Shown: positions 24,972-34,478 of the stretch, one piece after another
Position numbering within the stretch: the first letter of the stretch is position 1
How the letters are laid out: each line of letters starts with the position of its first letter
DNA from: Candidatus Aenigmatarchaeota archaeon
GTDB taxonomy: Archaea > Aenigmatarchaeota > Aenigmatarchaeia > CG10238-14
Length of the DNA: 64,000 bases
Assembly: GCA_018304545.1 (NCBI GenBank)
Contig: JAGVVZ010000006.1
Location: 40,239 to 104,238 of the forward strand
Direction: 5' to 3'
Position numbers and translations under genes: made by a program
Notes under the pieces: model-generated
Seen by the model: the letters and a program-made list of their open reading frames with translations, nothing else
What the model was told of the DNA's origin: nothing
Databases searched by the model: none

Positions 24972-26168
24972 ATGGTAAGAATACAAATAAAAAAAGAACT
25001 TGTGAAGTCTCCACTTAGAGACTTGCTAAAAATAGTGAAAGAACTCAAAGGAATGAAAACTTATCCATTCAATATCGGCGATCCGAACAAATTCGATTTC
25101 GACACGCCAGAGTTCTTGAAGAACGAATTAATAAAAGCTGTCAAAGAGAGGAATGGCTATTACAGCGAAGCGGAAGGTGATATGGAATTAAGGAAAACCA
25201 TAGTCGAAAGAGAAAACAAAAAAAATAATGCCAGCATAACAGAAGACGATGTAATCATCACTCAGGGCATAAGCGAAGGCCTATCATTCATCTTTTCTTC
25301 GTTAATAGACAGCGAGAAAGACGAGTTTCTATTGCCTGGTCCCGCATATCCGTCATACATACAATACATAAAATTTTTCGGCGGCAAGTATGCCACTTAC
25401 AAAACTGACGAAAGTGATTCATGGCAACCTGATATAGATGATTTGAGAAAAAAAATAAACGAAAACACAAAACTGATATCAATAATAAATCCCAACAATC
25501 CCACTGGATCTGTCTACGAAAGCAGGATTGTTAAGGAGATAGTGAATATTGCAGGCGAAGAGGAAATACCTGTTCTTTCGGATGAAATCTATGACGAATT
25601 GATTTTCGATAATACCAGATATGAAGGGACATCTTCCATTGCCAAAGACATACCTGTGATTGGCTTAAATGGTTTTTCAAAATCATACCTTGTGCCTGGA
25701 TGGAGACTGGGATATATGTATTTCCATGATGCACAAAACCAATTGAGCAGACTCAAAGAACTGATAAAATCTTTGGCGAGAAACAGGCTGTCGGCATGCA
25801 CTCCGGTAATGAAAGCGTTTGTAGGAATTTATTCGAAACCCAGAGATCATATTGAAATAATAAATAAAAAACTGAAGGACAGAGCTGCATTCGCTCACAA
25901 AAAACTCAATGAAATTGAAGGCATATCTGCTGTTAAACCGCAAGGAGCATTTTACATATTTCCAAAAGTCGAACTGAATGGGAGATGGAAGAATGATGAA
26001 GAGTTTTGCATAGATCTGCTCAAAAACACGGGTATAATATTCCCTTACGGGTCTGGATTTGATCCTGTGTATGGAAAAGACCATTTCAGAAGCGTGATAT
26101 TGCCACCCGTTGAAATGATGGAAGAGGCTTTTGGTAAATTAGAGGATTTCATGAAAAACAGTAAATGA
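24972..26168 (+). CDS. class I/II aminotransferase, probable aspartate/alanine aminotransferase
   Basis: 398 residues, fold-type I PLP enzyme. The PLP lysine is in NGFSKSYLVPGWRLGY (Lys about 236), with the Asn/Asp/Tyr cofactor ligands in INPNNPTGS and VLSDEIYDELIF and the C-terminal substrate Arg in HFRSVILPP. The AlaT/AspC-like archaeal subgroup uses alanine, aspartate or aromatic donors. Directly downstream of PEP carboxylase, transamination of oxaloacetate to aspartate is the most sensible role; alanine from pyruvate is the alternative. Starts four bases after ppcA. Confidence 0.9.
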   Translation: MVRIQIKKELVKSPLRDLLKIVKELKGMKTYPFNIGDPNKFDFDTPEFLKNELIKAVKERNGYYSEAEGDMELRKTIVERENKKNNASITEDDVIITQGISEGLSFIFSSLIDSEKDEFLLPGPAYPSYIQYIKFFGGKYATYKTDESDSWQPDIDDLRKKINENTKLISIINPNNPTGSVYESRIVKEIVNIAGEEEIPVLSDEIYDELIFDNTRYEGTSSIAKDIPVIGLNGFSKSYLVPGWRLGYMYFHDAQNQLSRLKELIKSLARNRLSACTPVMKAFVGIYSKPRDHIEIINKKLKDRAAFAHKKLNEIEGISAVKPQGAFYIFPKVELNGRWKNDEEFCIDLLKNTGIIFPYGSGFDPVYGKDHFRSVILPPVEMMEEAFGKLEDFMKNSK

Positions 26169-26224
26169 AAGAGTATTAAGAAAGAATAAAAAACTAACAG
26201 GTTAAAAAATAATGAGGTGTTGAT

Positions 26225-27490
26225 GTGGAAGTGAGAGGATTTGTCGACGAAATAAGAGATTTAGGGGGATTAAAATTTATCAAGCTGAATACTTCAAACG
26301 GCTATCTGCAAATTACTGTTAAAAAGAAGGAGGTCAGCAAAGACGTGCTGGATAAAGTTGAGAAGATAACACGACAATCTGTCATTTCTGTTCAAGGCGA
26401 ATTAAAGAAAAGCAAGGAGGCACCTGGTGGACATGAAATCATACCAGAAAAAGTTGACGTGCTATCAGTTGCTGAAACGCCACTGCCACTAGATCCTTCC
26501 GGCAAAACGTCTGCCGAACTAGATACAAGGTTGGACTGGAGACCGTTAGACTTGCGTTCGCCGAGAAATAGAGCAATAATCAGAATACAATCCAAAATAG
26601 TTGAAGGCATGGAAGAATATTTGAGAAAGGAGGGCTTCACTCAAGTATTCACTCCTTGTATTATTGGTGCAGCATCTGAAGGTGGATCGGAAGTTTTCTC
26701 TGTCACATACTTTGACAAAGAGGCATTTTTGAGACAAGACCCCCAACTGCATAGGGAACTGACAATAGCTGGTGGCATACCAAAAATATTTGATCTTGGT
26801 CCAAGTTGGAGAGCCGAGCTCAGCCATACTGTCAGGCATACATGCGAACATAGAGGATGTGCGGTTGAACTTGCGTATATTAAAGATGAAACAGATACGA
26901 TGAGGGTGGAAGAGCAGCTGATAGTCAATGCATTTAAAAAAGTACAAGAAGATTGCAAAGAAGATTTGGAAGTATTGGATAAACAAATAGAAGTTCCAAA
27001 AACACCTTTCCCGGAATTGAGCTTTCCTCAAATTTATGATGTTTTAGATAGTTTTGGAAAAAAATATAAGAGGGGATTGGAAGATTACGATAGAGAGAGT
27101 GAAGTCTTATTATATAATTATGTAAAAGAGAAGCATAAAAACGATTTCTTCTTTGTCAACAAATTCCCATTCGCCGTCAAACCATTCTATGTGATGAGAG
27201 TTGACGATGATCAGACATGGGCAAGAAGTGTAGATATGATTTACAAAGGCATCGAGCTAAGCTCGGGCGGACAGAGAGAACATAGATACGACAAGCTGAT
27301 GGAACAGGTCAAGCTAAAAGGTTTAACGAATGAAAGTGTGGAATGGTTCACCAAATATTTCAGATATGGCATTCCTCCGATGGGCGGATTTTGCATTGGC
27401 GTGGAAAGGCTGGTAATGCAAATGCTTGATGTCAAAAACATCAGAGAGATCATGCTGTTTCCAAGAACGCCTGAGAGATTATTGCCTTAA
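26225..27490 (+). CDS. aspS: aspartyl-tRNA synthetase, archaeal type
   Basis: 421 residues. An N-terminal OB-fold anticodon-binding domain (about 1-90) is followed by class II motifs: RNRAIIRIQSKIVEGMEEYL (motif 1), the flipping-loop/motif 2 region EGGSEVFSV...RQDPQLHRE, and GGFCIGVERLVMQML (motif 3). It starts at GTG with gaggtg a few bases upstream. The OB-fold segment reads GFVDEIRDLGG; archaeal discriminating enzymes have Trp where this has Asp, so it may be non-discriminating and charge tRNA-Asn too. It is the last gene of the ppsA cluster, in the same direction, with a 56-base gap. Confidence 0.95.
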   Translation: MEVRGFVDEIRDLGGLKFIKLNTSNGYLQITVKKKEVSKDVLDKVEKITRQSVISVQGELKKSKEAPGGHEIIPEKVDVLSVAETPLPLDPSGKTSAELDTRLDWRPLDLRSPRNRAIIRIQSKIVEGMEEYLRKEGFTQVFTPCIIGAASEGGSEVFSVTYFDKEAFLRQDPQLHRELTIAGGIPKIFDLGPSWRAELSHTVRHTCEHRGCAVELAYIKDETDTMRVEEQLIVNAFKKVQEDCKEDLEVLDKQIEVPKTPFPELSFPQIYDVLDSFGKKYKRGLEDYDRESEVLLYNYVKEKHKNDFFFVNKFPFAVKPFYVMRVDDDQTWARSVDMIYKGIELSSGGQREHRYDKLMEQVKLKGLTNESVEWFTKYFRYGIPPMGGFCIGVERLVMQMLDVKNIREIMLFPRTPERLLP

Positions 27491-27588
27491 TCGAAATCAA
27501 TTGAAGATTCTTAATGATTCTGAGTTTATGAAAATTTTTTCATTTCCTATCGGTGTGCATTATTTACTAGGAAATTAATATATTCAGA

Positions 27589-28572
27589 ATGGGATTCAAA
27601 TCTGTGTTTTCATCCGTATTTCCATTTATCCTTTTTTTCCTCGCATTCTTCTCCTTGTATAGTTCATCCATAACATTGCCGAAAATTATCACCGTTCAAT
27701 ACAAGATCTTTGAAATATTCATGAATAGTTTGAAAACGAATAGCTTAGCATATTCCTTCGAACAAGCATTCAGTTATCTGTGGACTGCTGTTCTGATGAA
27801 TTCATCTGTAGCCTTAATGCTGATTTCTATAGGAACTGTTATAACAATAAGATACGTGCAAGAAACTAATTCAAAACTCGTCATCCTGAGTGCTATTGTC
27901 TTCCTTACATCTGTATTTTTTACAACTAATTCGATAGAGCTGTCTATTACTGCAGTAGCCTTAGTTATATTCCATCTGATCACAATAAGATTTTTCGAAC
28001 CAAAAAAATACTCTATCTCAACAGGATATGCTTATGTAAAAAGAAATATAACAATCGTCACAACCGTTCTCTCTTTATGCATATTGGCTTTAATGACTGT
28101 GAATTCAAGTCTGTACGAAAAGGAAATACACGAAACCACCGTCAAGTCTATCTCTCTTGTTTTGCCAAACACAAACGAGATAGTTGCAGCACAGAAAGAA
28201 AAAGTGAATACGGATTCTGAATTCATAAGGTCGTTTATCATATATTCCCAGGAATCTTTGCCGATCGAAGAAAGGCAGTCATGCCAAAAAGTTTATACGG
28301 GCTGTTTAACAGCGGTGGATGAATACGAAAAGGCTTCTATTGAATCAACAGAAAAAAACGGCATTGGATTGGCTGTAGAAGATATACAAAATAGTTTTCC
28401 TATAATAAAATCCTTTGAAAAAACCACGCCTATATTCATCTCCATTCTGATATTCACTTTGCTTAGCGCTCTTTCGCCAATAGCCAGTATTTTTGGCGGT
28501 CTTCTGTATCTTATTTTGAATACAATAAAAAGGAACGAAACAAAAGATGAGAAAAATGTTTCTACCAAATGA
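27589..28572 (+). CDS. polytopic membrane protein of unknown function
   Basis: 327 residues. There are about six hydrophobic segments: one near the N-terminus, three between about 60 and 135, one near 150-170, and a final one near 280-305. Between the last two lies a polar loop (about 170-275) with a Cys pair (SCQKVYTGC) that could form a disulfide outside the cell. No family recognised. The product is followed by the large surface glycoprotein gene 50 bases downstream in the same direction, so the two may be expressed together. Confidence 0.65.
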   Translation: MGFKSVFSSVFPFILFFLAFFSLYSSSITLPKIITVQYKIFEIFMNSLKTNSLAYSFEQAFSYLWTAVLMNSSVALMLISIGTVITIRYVQETNSKLVILSAIVFLTSVFFTTNSIELSITAVALVIFHLITIRFFEPKKYSISTGYAYVKRNITIVTTVLSLCILALMTVNSSLYEKEIHETTVKSISLVLPNTNEIVAAQKEKVNTDSEFIRSFIIYSQESLPIEERQSCQKVYTGCLTAVDEYEKASIESTEKNGIGLAVEDIQNSFPIIKSFEKTTPIFISILIFTLLSALSPIASIFGGLLYLILNTIKRNETKDEKNVSTK

Positions 28573-28622
28573 GAGAAGAAAGTATTATTTACTTTGAGCG
28601 ATCATAATAATATTTAGGTTTC

Positions 28623-31600
28623 ATGCGAAAAGGGCATCTGTTGTTAGCTATCGGTGTTTTGTTACTCATCTCTTTCGGAGTCAAAGCAGACACAGTGAGC
28701 ACTCCATTAAATCAGTTCAATATATCTACTGATTTGATAACTTTAAACTGGGTAAATAATTATCAGACAAATCTGACAGTCCTGTCAAATTCCACAAATC
28801 AAGAGTTAATGGTTGAAATCCTAAACAACACTGCTATTGTCGCGGCAAACTATTCACAATCAAATACTCTTACATTATGCACGAGCGGAGAGGACGCGGC
28901 CAAGTATCACATTTCCGTGAAGAATGCAACAGGTTCGCTCAGTAATATCTTTTCAGTCGCTCCTAATGCATCTGTTCCAGAATCAAATATAACCATAATG
29001 GATAATATAGACTTCATCCATTTGCAGTGCAATCCTGGAAAATATTATTTGGGCACATTAACTTTCAGAAACAGGACACAAACAAACGAGACGTTGAATG
29101 CGTCGGTGACTATACACATACCTATCAGCGATAACAATACTCTTTCATCTTCAACAGGCATAGGCAGCTTCGGGGGCACACTACCGGCCAACAGTTCCAC
29201 CACCCAATCATACTACTTCAATACAAACAATATAACCAATGCTACAGGCATCTCCATAAACTTGTCCGGATGGTCTGCTTCACAAGATCTCGATGTATTT
29301 TTAATAGGAGACGACTCAAGACTGAAAGCAAAAAGCGTCAATAAAACGCATAATAATGAACAGCTTATTTACAATTTCCTCCCATCGTCATCTGCTTATT
29401 GGGAAATCAGAATCTTTGGAAATTCAACTTCTGCTATATCATATAGCGGGTCCATATCATACAGCACGTTGAACTCCTCGTCATATTTGATAGATTTCGG
29501 CAACATAAATGCGACCAATACCACTCAGCAGGCATTCACTTTAAGAAACGTAGGCAACATAACGATCAATAATGCAGATGAATCAAAAGAATTTTATCTG
29601 GTAAAAAGATTTGAAAATAACACGTCGAATAATTTTACCTTCCTTGTACCAGACTCTTCAATAGCATCAAAACTAAAAGCGACTCTTAATTGGACGGGAT
29701 TGGGCAACTATTCAATAAATTTGTTCACACCAAACGGAACCATTCTCTTAAGTTCTTTCAATAGAGACAGGTTCGGGCATATAGCTGCTGTGGAGCAGGA
29801 AATATATAATGAAACCACGGCCATAGAAAAAGGCATCTGGAAACTCCAAGTAAGAAATATGACGAACGATACTACAGAAACGTACACTGCTACTGTTTAT
29901 ATGTATGTGAATGCCTCGCAATGGATAGCCACAAATTATACGACCATGACGTTCAACAAAACAAACTTGGATAATTTTACAAAAACAGTCGGGGCAAATT
30001 TCACTGTTCCCAACAATACATTAGACGGTTCGTATGAAGGGTTTTTGATTTATGGGGCCACAAAATTGAGGATACCGGTAAAGTCAGATGTGAGGACCGG
30101 GTTGCTTGTAGTGAACAATACCATAAACTCCACGATCATATCATTGGATGAAAACCTTTACGGCAATGTGACAAGAGTTTTGAATATAACGCTGAATAAT
30201 ACTGGAAGATTTGACTTGCCTTTAGCTACGACAAATTCTTCCAATGCAATAAAACTTACCACAAACTCCAGCAATTATATTAACTTCACATACGATGCTC
30301 TGCCAACAACTCTATCAGCAAACAGTAATCATACTTTGAACATCACATTCCCGATAAACACGAGCCTGACTGAGAACAAGGCAGGTGTTTATGAAGGCTG
30401 GTTGTATTTCAATGCTACAGACTCCCATCCTTATGGAGGATTTAATTTAACTTTGAAGATCAACTTGACAGATCTTTTGAGAGTCGATGTTCTTGACATG
30501 CTCTCTGTCGACGGCAACAATGTGGTGGAAAACAACACAATAAATGAAACGATGAAGGCCGTGTTCAATGTCTATTACATAAACGGTACGAGAATAGATA
30601 CGATAAATGAAACTAACGTCACTTCAGTATTTCTCACAGAAAATAATATTACGTCACAAAGAATACCATCTTCAGGCAGCCTAATAAAATCAAAAGGCAG
30701 CGAGCCTGTTAACATCGGAGGCAATTATTCAATCAATTCTACAATTCAGGATAACAGAGTTGGCGGGAGATACAGGGCTTTCGTCGTTGTCAACTTCACC
30801 AGAGACGATTCTAGAACATTCAATGGACAGGGAAGCTTCTCTCCATTCTCTATCAATAATACAGGACTCTATATGCGATCTAATATTACAGGGTGCAGTT
30901 TCTCTGATGACTCGTGCTCTGGCGGTATAAGCATTGGCAACTCTTCCACAGCTAAACTGCATGTCAACGTCACAAACTATGGCCTCTCGATAAACTCATC
31001 AGCCAATATAAATGTGACGGAAAACTGCGGCGGATATTCTGTTTCAAATCCCTCGTACTCGAACTGCCCGTCCACAAGTTTCGTGCCAACTCCAGGATCT
31101 TCCATATGCATTGCAACATTCACAATTACCGCTGGAAGCACTGCCGCTTCCTCATGCACTCTGACAGTCAACGGCACGCCTTCAAATATGTGGTACAATC
31201 CTGCCGGAGTCACTGTTGCTGTCACCGTCACTGCACCGTCGTCATCCAGTAGCAGTTCTACCTCATCATCTGGCGGAGCAGGAGCAACAACAACTGAAAC
31301 TTTATTAACAGCTGAACAAGAACAAACAACACCTGAAGGCGAACCGGCTGTTTATTTAGAATTTACATCATACGCCTCTATCATTTCAATAACACAAGGC
31401 CAGAACAGAACTGAGAGCATTATGGTAAGCAATATAAATGATACAGAATGGCAAGATGTCAAACTAGAAATAAGCGGTATAGAAAACTGGTATGCTATCA
31501 CTCCGTCAAATAAAATGCAAATAGATCCTTTGTCCAATCACACATATACTGTTAAATTTTCAATACCTGAAAATGCGAGTGTAAAAGATTACTACGGCAA

Positions 31601-32150
31601 GTTTGTTGCTAAAAGTGATTTTGCTACGGTCAATACAGATTTCACATTAAGAATACTTCCGGGATCGCAGGTACAAAGCGGGGTGAATATAACTCTGGAT
31701 TTATTGAAGATCAAAATAAGTGATCTGGAGAAGCAGATAGAAGATTTGAAAGATAAAGGGAGAAACACTACTGAAGTTGAGGCCAAACTAACTGAACTGA
31801 AAAGTAGATATGCGCAAGCAGTAGATTACAATAACAAGGGCGATGCCAGATCTGCATATGATCTAATAGATGATGTCGAAAAATTAGCTTCGGACACTTC
31901 TGAATTAATTAACACGTCATTCCCTCCTAAAAAAACCAGCACTTTAGGAAAAATAGTAAAATGGGCGATAATCGCTGTTGCTATAGGCGGCGTCATTATA
32001 CTAGGATATCTATTATGGCCAAGTTCTGAAGGATTCAAAACAGAGAAAGGATTTACACCTAAGGGGCCAAAGGAAGAAACTAAAAACAAAATAAAAGACG
32101 AGTTTGAAAAATTAAAACAACGATGGAAAAATTTAAGAGAGAAAAAGTGA
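28623..32150 (+). CDS. large Asn/Ser/Thr-rich surface glycoprotein (S-layer-like)
   Basis: 1175 residues. A signal peptide (to about 22) is followed by a long ectodomain packed with Asn-X-Ser/Thr sequons (dozens), consistent with heavy N-glycosylation. A poly-Ser linker (about 870-890) leads to a NEW3/CARDB-like domain (about 915-1015, SIISITQGQNRTESIMVSN), a coiled coil (about 1025-1090), and one membrane helix (WAIIAVAIGGVIILGYLLW) with a basic cytoplasmic tail. Repeated Ig-like blocks of similar length occur in the ectodomain. Probably an abundant cell-wall protein, and a natural substrate for the glycosylation genes at 52-64 kb. Confidence 0.85.
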   Translation: MRKGHLLLAIGVLLLISFGVKADTVSTPLNQFNISTDLITLNWVNNYQTNLTVLSNSTNQELMVEILNNTAIVAANYSQSNTLTLCTSGEDAAKYHISVKNATGSLSNIFSVAPNASVPESNITIMDNIDFIHLQCNPGKYYLGTLTFRNRTQTNETLNASVTIHIPISDNNTLSSSTGIGSFGGTLPANSSTTQSYYFNTNNITNATGISINLSGWSASQDLDVFLIGDDSRLKAKSVNKTHNNEQLIYNFLPSSSAYWEIRIFGNSTSAISYSGSISYSTLNSSSYLIDFGNINATNTTQQAFTLRNVGNITINNADESKEFYLVKRFENNTSNNFTFLVPDSSIASKLKATLNWTGLGNYSINLFTPNGTILLSSFNRDRFGHIAAVEQEIYNETTAIEKGIWKLQVRNMTNDTTETYTATVYMYVNASQWIATNYTTMTFNKTNLDNFTKTVGANFTVPNNTLDGSYEGFLIYGATKLRIPVKSDVRTGLLVVNNTINSTIISLDENLYGNVTRVLNITLNNTGRFDLPLATTNSSNAIKLTTNSSNYINFTYDALPTTLSANSNHTLNITFPINTSLTENKAGVYEGWLYFNATDSHPYGGFNLTLKINLTDLLRVDVLDMLSVDGNNVVENNTINETMKAVFNVYYINGTRIDTINETNVTSVFLTENNITSQRIPSSGSLIKSKGSEPVNIGGNYSINSTIQDNRVGGRYRAFVVVNFTRDDSRTFNGQGSFSPFSINNTGLYMRSNITGCSFSDDSCSGGISIGNSSTAKLHVNVTNYGLSINSSANINVTENCGGYSVSNPSYSNCPSTSFVPTPGSSICIATFTITAGSTAASSCTLTVNGTPSNMWYNPAGVTVAVTVTAPSSSSSSSTSSSGGAGATTTETLLTAEQEQTTPEGEPAVYLEFTSYASIISITQGQNRTESIMVSNINDTEWQDVKLEISGIENWYAITPSNKMQIDPLSNHTYTVKFSIPENASVKDYYGKFVAKSDFATVNTDFTLRILPGSQVQSGVNITLDLLKIKISDLEKQIEDLKDKGRNTTEVEAKLTELKSRYAQAVDYNNKGDARSAYDLIDDVEKLASDTSELINTSFPPKKTSTLGKIVKWAIIAVAIGGVIILGYLLWPSSEGFKTEKGFTPKGPKEETKNKIKDEFEKLKQRWKNLREKK

Positions 32151-32507
32151 TCATACTTCCAGCGGGCATTCTGTGTTTATATATACAGAGCTTAAATTAT
32201 TCCCTTCTCTTATTTTCTTGCAAATACTGCATATGTTGGACGTAATCTCAAGCGTGCTTACTTTTTCATTTTTGATTATTCCCGTAAGGTCACGTATCAT
32301 TTCTATCACTTCTGGATTCTTTTCTAACAATTTAATTTTAGAACCCCTTGACTGCTTAAGATATTGAGACACGGCAGGTTGAGTTAATCCAAGCAAACGA
32401 GCCACTTCTTTTTGGGTAAGACCGTGATTATCTATAAGCTCTCTTGTCACTATCGATCGCACTGCTGGTAAAAATTCTGTTGCTATATTTTCGCAAAAGG
32501 GCTTCAT
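32151..32507 (-). CDS. HTH transcriptional regulator with C-terminal CxxC
   Basis: 118 residues. An XRE-type HTH appears in GLTQKEVARLLGLTQPAVSQYLKQ (about 29-52), followed by a helical linker and a C-terminal segment with CSICKKIREG. This layout matches a widespread archaeal regulator family (COG2522-like) whose C-terminal cysteines may sense redox state or bind metal. The TATA-like catataaatt at 32528-32537 (minus strand) lies about 26 bases upstream of the ATG, so the transcript is probably leaderless. It converges on the surface glycoprotein gene with no spacer. Confidence 0.85.
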   Translation of the reverse strand: MKPFCENIATEFLPAVRSIVTRELIDNHGLTQKEVARLLGLTQPAVSQYLKQSRGSKIKLLEKNPEVIEMIRDLTGIIKNEKVSTLEITSNICSICKKIREGNNLSSVYINTECPLEV

Positions 32508-32597
32508 GATTATAAATTATCTATCGAATTTATATGCCTATTGAAATATTCATTTCCTGAAAGAAAGGAATTAAAATTTGAGCAACAATCTATTATT

Positions 32598-32786
32598 ATG
32601 AGTGAAATAGCTAATTATTTATTAGCCGGCTATGTTGTTTTCAATCTTGGCTGGTATGCTTTGAAAGGTGCATATCTAATTTCAGGCATTCCTAGAACAG
32701 GAGAAGAAAGCAATCGATATTTTTGGTTGCCCGTTCCATTTGATATAATAGGTGCGGGTCTAGAAAACAGAAGAAGACAAACATAA
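32598..32786 (+). CDS. small membrane protein, 62 aa
   Basis: Starts at ATG 32598; the longer track version uses a TTG at 32541. One hydrophobic segment (YLLAGYVVFNLGWYALKGAYLI, about 6-27) is followed by a polar, aromatic-rich tail ending in a basic cluster (ENRRRQT). No family recognised. Next to the HTH gene but divergent from it. Confidence 0.5.
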   Translation: MSEIANYLLAGYVVFNLGWYALKGAYLISGIPRTGEESNRYFWLPVPFDIIGAGLENRRRQT

Positions 32787-32916
32787 GATAATTCTCTATC
32801 ATATTCAATTAGCAAATTATAGAAACTGAATAAAATTTATGAAACTACAATAAAATTTTAAAGAAACATAAATTTATAGAAGTTAAAAGGAAGGTATTAG
32901 TTTTTGTTTTTGGTAA

Positions 32917-33714
32917 ATGTTTAAGATTCTTATGATTTGTGTTTATAGCCCTCCTTTTCAAGATCTCGTAAGAGAATTCTATGAAAATGGATGGGAAACA
33001 AGAGAAAAAACCCAAGAATTATTTTTAGCGGTTGGAAATGGATTAACGTCATATGCTTTTGATTATGTTTTATCAAACACGCCTGCATATTCCTCAGGAA
33101 AACCTAGAGCGATTTATGCGGGCGCCGTGGCAAGAGGAGGATTTGGCATGTTTAGAAGACAAACTCTCGATTTAATAGAATTCGCCGCTGAAGTTCCTGT
33201 TATACCTTTTGGATTGGGTGCAAGCAGAGATCACGAGCGTCCTGACGAATTACCAGCAGACGTATACTGGGATACTCTCGGAGACCATGACTTAACAGAT
33301 AGTGTTGTTATGGTTTATGATTTCGGATTATCAACTGCAGGAACAGTTCACGGTGTAGTCAATGCTTTAAGACCAAGAGGCCTTGATAATAGAAATTTGA
33401 TTTTCTTATTAGGCGCAGCATGTTTAGAACAGAGCGGGAAAAGATTAAACGAGGTTGCAGATGGAATGCATGCTGTTGTTGGTTCTGAGTGGAGATATAG
33501 AACGCAGAATCCCGGCATGTTCTATTTGGATCAAATGAAAGCAGGTAATGAATGGGTAGCCATGAATCCACAAGATTGGGGAGATTGTGTATCAAGATTA
33601 GAAACAGTAGGGGATATAGAGTTATTTTTGAGTTTAATCGGAGAAACTTTGCAACTATCTCCTCAAGATAGAGCATTGCTGTTTGAAAGATATAAGAGTA
33701 GTTTAGGAAACTAA
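32917..33714 (+). CDS. phosphoribosyltransferase-like protein
   Basis: 265 residues. A class I PRTase-like core can be seen: a core strand followed by the PRPP-loop-like DSVVMVYDFGLSTAGTVHGVVNAL (about 130-153), resembling 'vvlvDd..sTGgT...a...L', and then a strand NLIFLLGAACLEQSGKRL. The second acidic residue of the usual DD/ED pair is replaced (YDFG), so activity is uncertain. The final third (WGDCVSRLETVGD...) is not recognised. The end of the gene abuts the convergent dph6 gene. The substrate is unknown and the family call is inference from the motif. Confidence 0.5.
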   Translation: MFKILMICVYSPPFQDLVREFYENGWETREKTQELFLAVGNGLTSYAFDYVLSNTPAYSSGKPRAIYAGAVARGGFGMFRRQTLDLIEFAAEVPVIPFGLGASRDHERPDELPADVYWDTLGDHDLTDSVVMVYDFGLSTAGTVHGVVNALRPRGLDNRNLIFLLGAACLEQSGKRLNEVADGMHAVVGSEWRYRTQNPGMFYLDQMKAGNEWVAMNPQDWGDCVSRLETVGDIELFLSLIGETLQLSPQDRALLFERYKSSLGN

Positions 33715-34392
33715 TTATTTATCCACTAATCTGGCCTTCTTTATATCCAAGTAACCGCTTTGCTCTTTATTATTCCATATTACTTCCGAATCAACTATCT
33801 CAATTTTTTTCTTGAAGATAGGACAATCGACAACCAGACTTTCTCCCTCGCCGCCTTCGAGAACTAAACTGATTTTATATTTCTCATGCAATTTCAACAT
33901 ATCATCTATCGTCTTGCTATCTAGTTTTCTTCCTAGCCATGACTTATCGAATCCGTCAGCAGATACAGCAACGATTCTTACATCGAATTTCAATGCAACC
34001 GTATCTCTTAAAAATTTCTCAGGATCCACGCCCCAGAATGGAGCCAAGCATTGCACTCCTAACTGATTGCAAACATTAACAATCCTTTCTTTCTGATAAT
34101 TGCTCGCAATGCCACCGCATGCAACTGCATCTATTTTTAGTTTGGACAAAACATGTTTCATTTCTTCAACTTCCTTTTCTTTTATTCCGGAAGTTTTCTC
34201 TTTAATCAGAGGAATTCCAACGGCTTCAGCCGACAGATCAGTGAGATGAATATTCGGGATATGAAACATATACGAGTCTGCCCGCTCAGAGACAAACGTG
34301 ACCAGATGCTTTACATCATATCCTCTTTCTATGCACCAATGCAACGTTCTCGTACTGTCCTTCCCGCCAGAGAATAATACTGCCACTTTCAT
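33715..34392 (-). CDS. dph6: diphthine-ammonia ligase (Dph6/MJ0570 family)
   Basis: 225 residues of the ATP-PPase family. The PP-loop is VLFSGGKDSTRTLHW at the N-terminus. The family blocks VACGGIASNYQKERIVNVCNQLG, LAPFWGVDPEKFLRD and LVLEGGEGESLVVDCPIF are all present. The enzyme amidates diphthine to diphthamide on translation elongation factor aEF2, the last step of the pathway. Length is typical of the archaeal single-domain form. Its stop directly abuts that of the convergent PRTase-like gene. Confidence 0.93.
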   Translation of the reverse strand: MKVAVLFSGGKDSTRTLHWCIERGYDVKHLVTFVSERADSYMFHIPNIHLTDLSAEAVGIPLIKEKTSGIKEKEVEEMKHVLSKLKIDAVACGGIASNYQKERIVNVCNQLGVQCLAPFWGVDPEKFLRDTVALKFDVRIVAVSADGFDKSWLGRKLDSKTIDDMLKLHEKYKISLVLEGGEGESLVVDCPIFKKKIEIVDSEVIWNNKEQSGYLDIKKARLVDK

Positions 34393-34478
34393 TTTAACTC
34401 ATATTATAGTTAAGCGCAGGTTTTTAAAGCTGATTCCGAGTAGAAATGCTTAATTGCTTTACTGACTAATCATAAGAT

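Noticed and set aside
32541-32597. TTG-started extension of the small membrane protein ORF
   Set aside because: TTG is weak and the extension adds no recognisable domain; ATG 32598 starts right before the hydrophobic helix.
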